A program made the position numbers and the translations under genes. 64,000 bases of DNA from Bradyrhizobium jicamae. GTDB taxonomy: Bacteria; Pseudomonadota; Alphaproteobacteria; Rhizobiales; Xanthobacteraceae. The stretch spans positions 102,332 to 166,331 of the forward strand of contig NZ_JAFCKQ010000011.1 of assembly GCF_018130215.1 (NCBI RefSeq). Reading direction: 5' to 3'. This document shows positions 44,366 to 53,015 of the stretch, piece after piece; positions within the stretch are counted from its first letter, which is position 1; every line of letters begins with the position of its first letter. Below the pieces are notes generated by a model. It saw only the letters and a list, made by a program, of their open reading frames with translations, did no database searches and was not told the origin of the DNA.

Positions 44366-45589
44366 TTAGCGGCTCGCTTGCGCCGGAACACTCGCCAGGC
44401 GCAGCGCCGGCGTCGCCGCCATCTTGGTCAGCACTTCCTTGATGGGAAATTCGGTCCAGGCCTGGGTCACGTAGCTGCGATGGGTGATGCCGTCGCGCGT
44501 CTGCACGAATACGACGCTGCCCGGACGCAGCGGCCCATCCATGCTTTCGCTGACGGCGATCCCCTTGTTGCGGAGCATCGACATCAGCTCGCGGTCATGC
44601 GGCCTGGTGTAATGGGTGTAGGAGCTGACGAAGAAACCGCTGCGGTTGTTCTCGATCCAGGATGCGAACTTGTCGAGCTCGCCGTAGACGGCATCGAGCA
44701 GCAGGACGCCGCGAACCCGGCTGGTGGCGCCGCCGACATCGAGGCTCCATGCGGTCGGCAGGAAGCCGCCGCTGTAGCCGACGAGCACCACCGGCATGCT
44801 GGCGAAGGCCTGCGCGGATTTCGGGTCGCCATAGAGACGGGCGAGGTGGCCTGCGGATTCGTCGAGGAAGCGCTTCAAGCCGCCCGGCTGCCAGAACTTG
44901 CCGGCGCTGGAGTCGGCCGCATCGACAGCCATTTGCGGCGCCAGCAGCACGGCGTTGACCCCGGAATCGGTGATCTGCTGCGGCACCAGCTGACGGTCGC
45001 GCACGTCGCGCTCCAGCGTCGCGCCGTTGCCGTGGAAGAACACCACGATCACGCCCGGCTTGTTGATGTCGAACGATTCGGGGACGTGCATCAGCACGCG
45101 GCTGTCATTGTAGGTTTCGTTCTGCCAGTAGACGCGGCCGCCATAGCTGCGGTGGCCGCGGTGGTCGCCGCTGCCGACGTTGAGGAAGGGCGCGTCGGTG
45201 CGCGGGTTGTTGCCGAAATAGGGGAAGGCGGATGATTTCAAGCTGACCAGCGTGGTCAGCTCCTCGCGCTCGGTCGGTTGCGGGAGCGTCAGGGTTGGTG
45301 AGATCGACGCCACGCGGACCGGCGAGGGCGCGGGTTTCTGCGGTGCCGGGGCGGCGGCCGCTGTGCGCTGGTACGGGACGAGGCTTTCCTTCTCGGTCGG
45401 GAAGCGGTCCTTGAATTGCGGCGCCGGGAAGCGATCCTCGAACGTGTCGCCCGCCGGCTGAGTGTTGGCCGCCAGCATGTCGGCGTTCGGCGCCTTGCCG
45501 CATTGGGCCAGTGGGATGGCGAGCAGGATGCAGGCGGCTGTGATCCAGCGGGACTGGGCCCGCGCGTGAACGTGCGAGCAGGGTGCCAT
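44366..45589 (-). CDS. Lipoprotein with alpha/beta-hydrolase fold
   Basis: The 407-residue protein has a lipoprotein signal (ILLAIPLAQC, lipobox Cys near residue 29), a Pro/Ala-rich linker to about 110 and a hydrolase-like domain. That domain has VVFFHGNGATLERD (oxyanion region) and VGYSGGFLP (G-x-S-x-G nucleophile elbow). Candidate Asp and His lie in LLLDAVYG and RDGITHRSY. It was not matched to a characterised enzyme. The ATG at 45589 was chosen; ATG 45640 is an alternative with GGTGGGG upstream. Confidence 0.72.
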   Translation of the reverse strand: MAPCSHVHARAQSRWITAACILLAIPLAQCGKAPNADMLAANTQPAGDTFEDRFPAPQFKDRFPTEKESLVPYQRTAAAAPAPQKPAPSPVRVASISPTLTLPQPTEREELTTLVSLKSSAFPYFGNNPRTDAPFLNVGSGDHRGHRSYGGRVYWQNETYNDSRVLMHVPESFDINKPGVIVVFFHGNGATLERDVRDRQLVPQQITDSGVNAVLLAPQMAVDAADSSAGKFWQPGGLKRFLDESAGHLARLYGDPKSAQAFASMPVVLVGYSGGFLPTAWSLDVGGATSRVRGVLLLDAVYGELDKFASWIENNRSGFFVSSYTHYTRPHDRELMSMLRNKGIAVSESMDGPLRPGSVVFVQTRDGITHRSYVTQAWTEFPIKEVLTKMAATPALRLASVPAQASR

Positions 45590-45694
45590 CACCCTGCTCA
45601 CACGTTCATGACTGGCCAGTTTCGGTTTTCCCCCGACCATCCCCACCCGTTGCCTCGAACTCGCCGGCAAACGACTTATTTGAGCTTGGCAGTA

Positions 45695-45709
45695 TTTAGG
45701 TGTCGTTAA
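45695..45709. promoter_or_regulatory. CtrA-type box, 7/8 match (TTTA-N7-TTAAG)
   Basis: TTTA at 45695-45698, GGTGTCG, TTAA at 45706-45709 followed by G. It lies 106 bp before the lipoprotein start, on its upstream side. Confidence 0.4.
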
Positions 45710-45852
45710 GTGTCCGGAGCGTTTCCCCACATCCGGAGGGCATCAGCAGACCACCCAATCGTGTCTTGATTGTGGGAGGGCAATCCGTTTTCGAAACGTC
45801 AGTAGTGGCCAGGGCATGAATTTGGTATTATGATACTCCCTTAGATCCCTGT

Positions 45853-45867
45853 TTAAACCATTGTTAA
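45853..45867. promoter_or_regulatory. Perfect CtrA-type box TTAA-N7-TTAA
   Basis: TTAA at 45853-45856, ACCATTG, TTAA at 45864-45867 followed by G. It lies 78 bp before the chosen permease start and 264 bp from the divergent lipoprotein start. Confidence 0.58.
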
Positions 45868-45944
45868 GGCTGCTTGAATTGGGCGCAATCAGCCTGCACC
45901 ATGGCGGCGCTCAGGCGTACGGCGGTTTTGAAGGTACGGTCGAG

Positions 45945-47309
45945 ATGGCGGCATCACCCATGGGAAGCGCGGCATTGCGCGGCCCGCTTCCCGGCACCGG
46001 CTCGACTGTTTCGGTCCTGACGGCAACTGCAATCGTCGTGGCCGACATGGTCGGCGTCGGCGTGTTCACGAGCCTCGGCTTCCAGGTCAAGGACATCCCG
46101 TCGGGCTTCTCGATCCTCCTGCTTTGGGCCGTTGGCGGGATCGTCGCATTGTGCGGCGTGTTCTCCTATGGCGAACTCGGCGCCATGTTTCCGCGCTCGA
46201 GCGGCGAATACAATTTCCTCGGCCGGGCTTATCATCCGGCCTTCGGCTTTCTGGCCGGGTGGGTGTCGGCCACTGTCGGCTTCGCCGCGCCGGTTGCGCT
46301 CGCGGCGATGGCGTTCGGCGAATACGGCCGCGCGATCCTGCCTGACGCACCGCCGCTTGCGCTCGCCGTCGGCGTGGTGTGGCTGGTGTCGATCGTGCAG
46401 CTCACGGGCGTCAGGCACTCCTCGACGTTCCAGCTGCTTGCGACCATCCTGAAGGTGGTGCTGATCGTGGCTTTCCTGGTGGCGGGGTTTGCGATCGCAA
46501 CCCCGCAGCCGGTGTCGTTTGCGCCGTCATCGGCCGCCCTGGGGCAGGTGCTCAGTGCGCCATTCGCGATCAGCCTGGTGTTCGTGATGTACTCGTTCTC
46601 CGGCTGGAACGCCGCGACCTACATCATCGGCGAGATGCGCTTGCCCGAGCGCAACCTGCCGCGGGCGATGCTGTCGGGCACGCTGATCGTGCTGGTGCTC
46701 TACCTCGCGCTCAACGCGGTGTTCCTGCACTCGGCGCCGATCGACAAGCTTGCCGGCCAGCTCGATGTCGCCCGCATCTCCGGCAGCTATATCTTCGGCG
46801 AGGTCGGCGGCCGCGTCGTCGGCGCGATGATCTGCGTCGGGCTGATCTCCTCGATCAGCGCAATGATGTGGATCGGACCGCGCGTGATGATGACGATGGG
46901 GGAGGACATCCCGGCGCTGCAGCTGTTCGCGCGCCGCTCGACCAGCGGCGCGCCGGCCTACGCCATCCTGTTCCAGCTTACGGTCGCGAGCCTGCTGCTG
47001 TTCACGCGCAGTTTCGAAGCGGTGCTCGACTTCATCCAGTTCGCCCTGCTGTTCTGCTCGTTCTTCACGGTCGCGGGAGTGATCAAGCTGCGCATCACGC
47101 ATCCCGAGCTGCCGAGGCCCTATCGCGCCTGGGGATACCCGGTCACCCCCGCGGTTTTCCTGCTCGTGACCGGTTTCATGATGTACTATCTTTTGACGCA
47201 ACGCCCGCTGCAGTCGGCGCTTGGCACTTTGATCATGATATCAGGCCTTTTGATCTATGCGATCTTCCGCAAGCGGCCCGATCATCCCGCGACCGAAACG
47301 CCCGGGTAG
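45945..47309 (+). CDS. APC family amino-acid permease
   Basis: The 454-residue protein has about twelve hydrophobic helices of the amino acid-polyamine-organocation family. Helix 1 carries the unwound MVGVGVFTSLGFQ, helix 6 carries FSGWNAATYIIGEMRLPERNLPRA, and PYRAWGYPVTP precedes the last helices. Substrate not predictable. The ATG at 45945 (AAGG about 15 nt upstream) is chosen; TTG 45861 would overlap the perfect CtrA-type box. It ends 3 nt before the next gene. Confidence 0.88.
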   Translation: MAASPMGSAALRGPLPGTGSTVSVLTATAIVVADMVGVGVFTSLGFQVKDIPSGFSILLLWAVGGIVALCGVFSYGELGAMFPRSSGEYNFLGRAYHPAFGFLAGWVSATVGFAAPVALAAMAFGEYGRAILPDAPPLALAVGVVWLVSIVQLTGVRHSSTFQLLATILKVVLIVAFLVAGFAIATPQPVSFAPSSAALGQVLSAPFAISLVFVMYSFSGWNAATYIIGEMRLPERNLPRAMLSGTLIVLVLYLALNAVFLHSAPIDKLAGQLDVARISGSYIFGEVGGRVVGAMICVGLISSISAMMWIGPRVMMTMGEDIPALQLFARRSTSGAPAYAILFQLTVASLLLFTRSFEAVLDFIQFALLFCSFFTVAGVIKLRITHPELPRPYRAWGYPVTPAVFLLVTGFMMYYLLTQRPLQSALGTLIMISGLLIYAIFRKRPDHPATETPG

Positions 47310-47312
47310 CAA

Positions 47313-48548
47313 ATGAGAATATCATTGTCGGTCACGACGTTGACGCTGGCGGCGGCGCTGCTGGTCGCGGCCATCATGCCGGTGCGCGCCGCAGAGGTGA
47401 CGGTCAACGACACCGCGCGCTTTCTCGCCGGCATGCAGCCGTCGGCGGATTCGCCCTTGCTGCCATTGACCAAGGATCCGAGCTGGCAACGTCACGCCAG
47501 ATTCTTCGACGGCGCTTTCGCGCAGCTCGAGCAGCGGCAATTGTCGAGGATCCGCGCCTGGTCCGACACCAATCTCGCCGCGCCCAAGCCGACCATGTTC
47601 TACATGTTCTCGGGTCCGGATTTCCTCTACGCCAACGCGTTCTACCCCAAGGCCACGACCTACGTGCTGAGCGCGCTGGAGCCGCCGGGCGCCGTGCCCG
47701 ATCTCAGCAGGCTGCCGCGCGGCGCCGTCAACAACGCGCTCTACAGCGTCGAGCGCTCGCTCGGGTCGATCCTGAGCTTCTCGTTCTTCATCACCAAGCA
47801 GATGAAGGTCGACCTGCACGCCGGTGAGGTCAGCGGCACCTTGCCGATCCTCTATGTCTTCCTCGCGCGCTCGGGCATGACGGTCCGCGACGTCAAGCCG
47901 GTCACGATCGACGGGAGCGGCACGCTCGCCGTCGGTGCCGATGGAGCCGCGCGCAACGCGGTGCATGGCACCAGGATCACCTTCGCGGGCTCCGACGGGG
48001 TCGAGAAGACGCTGTATTACTTCTCGACCGATCTCTCCAATTCCGGCGTCAAGTCGAGCGGCTTCCTGAAGTTCTGCGCGACGCTCGCCCCCGGCAACAG
48101 CCTTATCAAGAGCGCCTCCTATCTCCTGCACGCCGGAAATTTCTCGACGGTGCGCAACTTCATCCTCGCCAGGAGCGCGACCATCATCCAGGACGATTCA
48201 GGAATTCCGCTGGGCGACTACGGAGCGAAGAAGTGGCGGTTCTTCCCGTTCGGCCACTATCTCGGTCCGATCGACAAATTCCCGGGTCGCTATCAGCAGT
48301 CCTATGCCGAATTGTTCCGCCGCGCGCAGCCGATCGATTTCGGCATCGGCTATCGCTGGCGTACCCGGGAAACCAACCTGCTGCTTTCGGTACGGTTGCC
48401 CGACGACGGAACGGGCACCGCAGAGGCGACAACGCCGGCCGCAGAGCCGGAGACCGCACCCGCGATGCCGCCAAAACCGCGGCCACGCAGGCCCCGTCCG
48501 CCACCTCTGCCGCCGCCACCGCCCGGCTATTACTGGTTCTGGCGCTAA
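47313..48548 (+). CDS. Secreted protein of unknown function
   Basis: The 411-residue protein has a signal peptide (about 1-26, ending VRA), an all-helix/beta body with TMFYMFSGPDFLYANAFYP, and a C-terminal Pro/Arg-rich tail ending GYYWFWR. A single Cys (FLKFCAT) is present. It was not identified. The 3-nt spacing from the permease gene implies co-transcription. Confidence 0.72.
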   Translation: MRISLSVTTLTLAAALLVAAIMPVRAAEVTVNDTARFLAGMQPSADSPLLPLTKDPSWQRHARFFDGAFAQLEQRQLSRIRAWSDTNLAAPKPTMFYMFSGPDFLYANAFYPKATTYVLSALEPPGAVPDLSRLPRGAVNNALYSVERSLGSILSFSFFITKQMKVDLHAGEVSGTLPILYVFLARSGMTVRDVKPVTIDGSGTLAVGADGAARNAVHGTRITFAGSDGVEKTLYYFSTDLSNSGVKSSGFLKFCATLAPGNSLIKSASYLLHAGNFSTVRNFILARSATIIQDDSGIPLGDYGAKKWRFFPFGHYLGPIDKFPGRYQQSYAELFRRAQPIDFGIGYRWRTRETNLLLSVRLPDDGTGTAEATTPAAEPETAPAMPPKPRPRRPRPPPLPPPPPGYYWFWR

Positions 48549-48566
48549 CGGACCGCGCTCAGTACC

Positions 48567-48734
48567 TCACCACCTCACGGTCTGGCTCGGCACGATGAAT
48601 GCCGTGGTGTTGGGCTTGCTGGGGCGATATTCGAAGTAACCGTAGGCGGCAACGATCACGACGAGCAGGCCCAGAATGGCGAGCAGATCGATCTGCCGGG
48701 GATCATGACCGTTGTGGCTGATTTTCCAGCGCAT
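48567..48734 (-). CDS. Small membrane protein of unknown function
   Basis: A 55-residue protein starts MRWKISHNGHDP and has one hydrophobic helix (LLAILGLLVVIVAAYGYFEY) and a short tail. GGGAGG lies 8 nt before the ATG at 48734, which supports translation. Confidence 0.65.
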   Translation of the reverse strand: MRWKISHNGHDPRQIDLLAILGLLVVIVAAYGYFEYRPSKPNTTAFIVPSQTVRW

Positions 48735-48828
48735 TGTTGTTTCCTCCCCAGAGGGGGACAATGAAACAATGCGGCAGGTCGGCCACAGTTCCGCGAGTCG
48801 GCAATGCTCGCGCGCGGCGCAGCGAGGT

Positions 48829-49182
48829 TTAACCTGCATTGACGCCGCGCCAGCGGCCATAGCGCCAGGGCAGGTACCAGCGCGCGCCGGGCGGCGACAC
48901 CATCGGCACGTTGTCGATCCCGGAAGTGCCCCAGGGCTGGCAACGCAGCAGCCGGGCCAGCGTCATCCATCCGCCGGCCCACAGCCCGAAGCGCTCGATC
49001 GCCTCATCGCCATAAACCGAGCAGGTCGGCAAATGGCGGCAGTTGTATCCGACCAGCGGCGACAGCGTGTGCCGATAGATCCAGATCAGACCGCGGCCGA
49101 AATTGCGCGGCAAGCGGCGCGTGAGGCTGGCACACTCCATGCATTGATGAGAGCGTGACGTTGAATGGTCTGTCGGGTGCAT
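48829..49182 (-). CDS. yidD: Membrane protein insertion efficiency factor YidD
   Basis: The 117-residue protein contains the YidD core: GLIWIYRHTLSPLVGYNCRH, LPTCSVYGDEAIERFG and ARLLRCQPWG, with three conserved Cys. An amphipathic N-terminal helix associates with the membrane, and YidD assists YidC. Start uncertain between ATG 49182 and ATG 49140; neither has a good Shine-Dalgarno. It is not linked to rnpA-yidC here. Confidence 0.9.
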   Translation of the reverse strand: MHPTDHSTSRSHQCMECASLTRRLPRNFGRGLIWIYRHTLSPLVGYNCRHLPTCSVYGDEAIERFGLWAGGWMTLARLLRCQPWGTSGIDNVPMVSPPGARWYLPWRYGRWRGVNAG

Positions 49183-49421
49183 ACGAACTGCAATGTACGT
49201 AGTCTTGCGGGGGTTCCAAGCCAGGGAACTCAATCTTTGCAGATATTTACGCCACAGTTCGCATTTATCGCACTGCGCCAATGGCGCATATGCAGGGGTG
49301 CTATGGACGGTCCGGGTCGGCAGGGTTACCGTTTCGACGACGCTGCAATGACAGAATCATTGCGCGTCGACATGGGGCCGTTGCCGCCGCTCGTATCAGA
49401 GGCTCGGGGGAAGGAACCACT

Positions 49422-50336
49422 TTGAAGCTCGTGAGGTCGCTTTCATTGCGCGGCTGGGCGTTTCTTGGCGCCTTCGGTCTTTGCTTCGCATCTCCCGGCA
49501 CCGTTGCGACGCTGGGCAACTCGGCGCAGGCAAGCGCCAGCCTTGAAGAACGCAAGCTGCCGATGAAGTTCAGCTGGATTGCGTGCCAGCCGAACTGCAG
49601 GGGCTGGGTGTCCGCGGTCGGCGTCATCACCGCCGACAGTCCGAAGGAGTTCGACGATTTCGCACGCGGGCGCCAGCTCAAGGGTGCCACCATCGTGCTC
49701 GACTCCAGCGGCGGCTCGGTCAACGACGCGATCGCGCTCGGCCGCCGCTTCCGCAGCCTCGGCGCGCTGACGACCGTCGGCACCAGCATTGTCAGCCAGA
49801 CCGCGCAGGGCCAGCGCGCCAGCGTCATGCCGGAAGCCTATTGCGAGTCGATGTGCGTGTTCCTGCTGCTGTCGGGCCAGGCACGCTATGTCCCGCAGGT
49901 GGCCCATGTCCGCGTCCACCAGATCTGGATGGGCGATCGCGCCGATGATGCCAAGGCGGCCAGTTACAACGCGCAGGATCTCATGATCGTCGAGCGCGAT
50001 ATCGGCCGTCTCGCCAAATACACCTTCGACATGGGCGGCACGGGCGACCTGCTGTCGCTGGCGCTCAGCGTGCCGCCATGGGAAGAGCTGCACGAATTGT
50101 CGTCGGCCGAATTGCGGCTGACCAATCTCGTCACCACCGATTCCGCTACCGACGTGCTGCCGCGGCAGGATGAGATTCCCGTCGCCGAGGCCAAGCCAAA
50201 GTCGAAGGATCGCTTCCTGAGCAGCGCGATCGAGGGCGAAGCGCAAATGCAGACCGCGAAGGCGACCAAGACGGCGGAGGCGCTGGCTCCAACCGGCGGC
50301 ACGGCGACGCCGGCGGCAGTTCAACCGGCACAATAA
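49422..50336 (+). CDS. Periplasmic ClpP/crotonase-like protein
   Basis: The 304-residue protein has an N-terminal signal sequence (about 1-35). A ClpP-like core includes GATIVLDSSGGSVNDAIALGRRFR and EAYCESMCVFLLLSGQARYV, in which a Ser (ESM) sits where a nucleophile would be, then VRVHQIW (His). A Lys/Glu/Ala-rich tail ends it. This fold is seen in a periplasmic protein family (COG3904-like) without assigned function. The TTG at 49422 is preceded by GGGGGAAGGA, so it is preferred to the more distant ATG at 49281. Confidence 0.78.
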   Translation: MKLVRSLSLRGWAFLGAFGLCFASPGTVATLGNSAQASASLEERKLPMKFSWIACQPNCRGWVSAVGVITADSPKEFDDFARGRQLKGATIVLDSSGGSVNDAIALGRRFRSLGALTTVGTSIVSQTAQGQRASVMPEAYCESMCVFLLLSGQARYVPQVAHVRVHQIWMGDRADDAKAASYNAQDLMIVERDIGRLAKYTFDMGGTGDLLSLALSVPPWEELHELSSAELRLTNLVTTDSATDVLPRQDEIPVAEAKPKSKDRFLSSAIEGEAQMQTAKATKTAEALAPTGGTATPAAVQPAQ

Positions 50337-50367
50337 GCAGCCGCATTTTCTGTGTCTTGAGACGACC

Positions 50368-50814
50368 TTACGCCGGCAACTTCGCCTTGGCCTCGATCTG
50401 CCCGATCGCATCGACCACCGCGTCGAAGGTCAGCAGGGTCGAGGCATGGCGTGCCTTGTAGTCGCGCACCGGCTCGAGCAGTGCGATGTCCGCCCATTTG
50501 CCGCCCTGCGGCGGCTGGCCGTTCTCCTTGAGCATCTTGCGCACGGTCTCACGCAATGTGCGCAGCTCATCGGCCGTCGATCCGACCACGTGGCTTGCCA
50601 TGATCGAGGAGGAGGCCTGGCCGAGCGCGCAGGCCTTCACGTCATGGGCGAAGTCGGTCACGACGGGGCCATCCATCTTGAGGTCGACCTTCACCGTCGA
50701 ACCGCACAGTTTCGAATGGGCCGTGGCACTGGCGTCCGGCTCGGCCAGTCTGCCGAGACGCGGAATATTGCCGGCCAACTCGATGATCCGCTTGTTGTAA
50801 ATGTCGTTCAGCAT
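50368..50814 (-). CDS. IscU/SufU-like iron-sulfur scaffold protein
   Basis: The 148-residue protein resembles NifU-N/IscU/SufU scaffolds: LRLGRLAEPDASA-like start, AHSKLCGSTVKVDL (first Cys), VKACALGQASSSIMAS (second Cys). The third ligand position, normally Cys in RVKCATL, reads KARHASTLL, with His. It therefore has two of three Cys ligands; the cluster-building role is uncertain. Divergent from folE. Confidence 0.82.
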   Translation of the reverse strand: MLNDIYNKRIIELAGNIPRLGRLAEPDASATAHSKLCGSTVKVDLKMDGPVVTDFAHDVKACALGQASSSIMASHVVGSTADELRTLRETVRKMLKENGQPPQGGKWADIALLEPVRDYKARHASTLLTFDAVVDAIGQIEAKAKLPA

Positions 50815-50850
50815 GAGGGCAGGGGCCTGGTTCCGGCGACGCCGGGCGCT

Positions 50851-50879
50851 CTTGGCGGCTGGGTTTCATCGTCCTATAT
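50851..50879 (+). promoter_or_regulatory. Rhizobial-type sigma-70 promoter for folE
   Basis: CTTGGC (50851-50856), 17 nt, CTATAT (50874-50879). It matches CTTGAC-N17-CTATAT with one mismatch in the -35. The predicted start near 50886 gives a leader of about 170 nt before folE. I saw no recognisable riboswitch in that leader. Confidence 0.6.
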
Positions 50880-51054
50880 ATGAACGGCGCTGGCGGAAAT
50901 ACAGCCCGACCATGCTGCCGCTGCGGCCCGATTTCGGCGCTGCGGTGTTGGGACAAAGGGACTCAGGCGCCCGGCGGTTCGAAAATCCGCCCCGTCTGCC
51001 CGGTGACACCTCCGGCCCAGCGGCTAATGCCAGGGACGGTCGAACGGAGAAGAC

Positions 51055-51735
51055 ATGGACGCCTTGATCAAATCGATTCGCCCCGGCAAGCCATCCGACG
51101 CGAAGCCCGCCGAATTGGACCCGTCCGAGTTCATGGCTGCGGCCGTCCGCGCCGACCAGCTGCGGCCGTCGCGCGCCGAGGCCGAGGAGGCGGTGAAGAC
51201 GCTGCTCAGCTATATCGGCGAGGACACCGGCCGCGAGGGTCTGCTCGACACGCCGCGGCGCGTCGTCGAGGCCTATGACGAGCTCTATCAGGGCTATCAC
51301 CAGTGCCCGGCCGAGGTGCTGAACCGCACGTTCGGCGAGACCGCCGGCTACGACGACTTCGTGCTCGTCCGCGACATCGAGTTCACCTCGCAGTGCGAGC
51401 ATCACATGATGCCGTTCTACGGCAAGGCGCATATCGCCTACACTCCGGTGGAGCGGGTCGTCGGCCTGTCCAAGCTGGCGCGGCTGACCGACATCTTCGC
51501 CCGCCGGCTGCAGACGCAGGAGCATCTCACCGCGCAGGTCGCGGCTGCGATCGACGAGATCCTCAAACCCCGCGGCGTTGCCGTCCTGATCGAGGCCGAG
51601 CATACCTGCATGTCGGTACGCGGTGTCGCCAAGCACGGCGCTTCGACGTTCACCAGCCGCTTCACCGGCATGTTCCGCGACAATCCGGCGGAGCAGCAGC
51701 GCTTCCTGTCCCTGGTGCGAGGACCGAACCGGTAA
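51055..51735 (+). CDS. folE: GTP cyclohydrolase I
   Basis: The 226-residue enzyme makes dihydroneopterin triphosphate from GTP for folate. The motifs [19 protein letters not shown] and [11 protein letters not shown] (Cys/His zinc site) and [13 protein letters not shown] are all present. The N-terminal 45 residues are a charged extension. Start ATG preceded by GGAGA. Followed by hisI, 28 nt downstream. Confidence 0.97.
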   Translation: MDALIKSIRPGKPSDAKPAELDPSEFMAAAVRADQLRPSRAEAEEAVKTLLSYIGEDTGREGLLDTPRRVVEAYDELYQGYHQCPAEVLNRTFGETAGYDDFVLVRDIEFTSQCEHHMMPFYGKAHIAYTPVERVVGLSKLARLTDIFARRLQTQEHLTAQVAAAIDEILKPRGVAVLIEAEHTCMSVRGVAKHGASTFTSRFTGMFRDNPAEQQRFLSLVRGPNR

Positions 51736-51763
51736 CCTCGCGTGTTCTCGAGCGAGGCTTTCC

Positions 51764-52192
51764 GTGTCCACATCGACCCACGATCACGAGCGCGAGGAGG
51801 GGCTGGCGTTCCAGCCCAGATTTGACGCGTCGGGCCTTGTGACCTGCGTCGCGACCGATGCCGCGTCCGGCGACGTGCTGATGGTCGCGCACATGAACGA
51901 CGAGGCCCTTCGCAAGACGATCGCGACGGGCGAGGCCTGGTATTTCAGCCGCTCGCGCAATGCGTTGTGGCGAAAAGGTGAAACCTCAGGTCAGACCCAG
52001 CGCGTGGTCGAGATGCGCACCGATTGTGATCAGGACGCGGTGTGGATTCGCGTCGAGCAGATCGGCGCGGCCTGCCACACCGGGCGGCGCTCGTGCTTCT
52101 ATCGCGCCGTGCGGGGGGAGGGTGGCGAGATCAGCCTGTCCCTTGTCGATGCCGAGCGGCTGTTCGATCCGGCACAGATCTATCGCAAATAG
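51764..52192 (+). CDS. hisI: Phosphoribosyl-AMP cyclohydrolase
   Basis: The 142-residue enzyme of histidine biosynthesis opens the adenine ring of phosphoribosyl-AMP. It has [32 protein letters not shown] and [11 protein letters not shown], with the zinc and magnesium ligand Asp and Cys residues. It lacks the HisE half, as usual in this group. Start GTG at 51764 with GAGG 9 nt upstream. Confidence 0.96.
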   Translation: MSTSTHDHEREEGLAFQPRFDASGLVTCVATDAASGDVLMVAHMNDEALRKTIATGEAWYFSRSRNALWRKGETSGQTQRVVEMRTDCDQDAVWIRVEQIGAACHTGRRSCFYRAVRGEGGEISLSLVDAERLFDPAQIYRK

Positions 52193-52196
52193 ACGT

Positions 52197-52210
52197 TTGA
52201 TCTGGATCAA
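52197..52210. promoter_or_regulatory. FNR/FixK-type box TTGAT-N4-ATCAA
   Basis: TTGATCTGGATCAA is a perfect palindromic match to the FNR/FixK consensus. It lies between hisI and the cytochrome/oxidase operon, 85 bp before the first GTG. If the protein acts at -41.5, transcription would start near 52245. Oxygen-responsive control of the operon is inferred. Confidence 0.8.
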
Positions 52211-52294
52211 TTGAGACGCGCCGGAATGCGTGTCTGGTACCCCATGCTGCACCGCGTGCAAGCAATTGCACATCGAGGCGCTGGGGGATGATCG

Positions 52295-53002
52295 GTGACG
52301 CTTCGTCTGGTATCGCTTTTCGCGTTTCTTGTCTGGGTTGCGTTGCCGTTCGGGGCGGCGCAATCGCAAACGGAGCGGGCGCCCGATACGATGGCTGCCC
52401 GTGTTCTCGCCTGCGCATCCTGTCACGGCGCCGACGGCGAAGGCACCAGTGACGTATATTTCCCGCGCCTTGCCGGCAAGCCAGCGGGATATCTCTACAA
52501 CCAGTTGATCGCGTTCAGGGACGGGCGGCGGAAATATCCGCCGATGAATTATCTTCTGGACTTCCAGACCGACGATTACCTGAAGAAGATCGCGGAGCAT
52601 TTTGCCTCGCTCCGACCGGCGTTCCCGCCGCCGTCCCCTCCAACCGACAGCAAGGAGATTCTGGCGCGTGGCGAGTCGATCGTGAAGAACGGGGACCCGC
52701 AGCACGGCATTCCGCCCTGCTCGGCTTGCCACGGTCCTACATTGGGCGGCATGGAGCCGGGCATTCCGGGACTGCTCGGCCTGCGTGCAGCCTATATCAG
52801 CGGCCAGCTCGGCGGATGGCGCTACGGCACCCGGACCGCCATCGCGCCCGATTGCATGCAGATCGTTGCGAGCCTGCTGACCGAGGACGATGTGAAGGCG
52901 GTTGCGGCCTATCTGTCGTCACGTCCAGCGCCGGCCGACCCGTCCTTCGCGCCGCATGGAAGCCTCGCGATGCCGCTTGAATGCGGCAGCGAACCGCACT
53001 GA
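52295..53002 (+). CDS. Diheme cytochrome c (c4-like), first gene of ba3 oxidase operon
   Basis: The 235-residue protein has a signal peptide (about 1-25) and two heme-binding motifs, CASCH (near residue 41) and CSACH (near 145). Each is followed by Met-containing segments for the sixth ligand. It resembles cytochrome c4-type electron carriers. Its GTG start has GGGGGA upstream. It probably feeds electrons to the oxidase encoded downstream. Confidence 0.88.
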   Translation: MTLRLVSLFAFLVWVALPFGAAQSQTERAPDTMAARVLACASCHGADGEGTSDVYFPRLAGKPAGYLYNQLIAFRDGRRKYPPMNYLLDFQTDDYLKKIAEHFASLRPAFPPPSPPTDSKEILARGESIVKNGDPQHGIPPCSACHGPTLGGMEPGIPGLLGLRAAYISGQLGGWRYGTRTAIAPDCMQIVASLLTEDDVKAVAAYLSSRPAPADPSFAPHGSLAMPLECGSEPH

Positions 53003-53015
53003 AGGGATCGTGCCG

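Larger units (their letters stand above)
45590..45944. other. Divergent intergenic region with two CtrA-type boxes
   Basis: About 355 bp between the lipoprotein and permease genes, AT-rich around 45680-45870. Contains the boxes at 45695-45709 and 45853-45867. No other gene was seen. Confidence 0.6.

Noticed and set aside
50886..51054. THF-II (folE) riboswitch in the folE leader
   Set aside because: I looked for the conserved segments I remember for this class and did not find them; a covariance search would decide.
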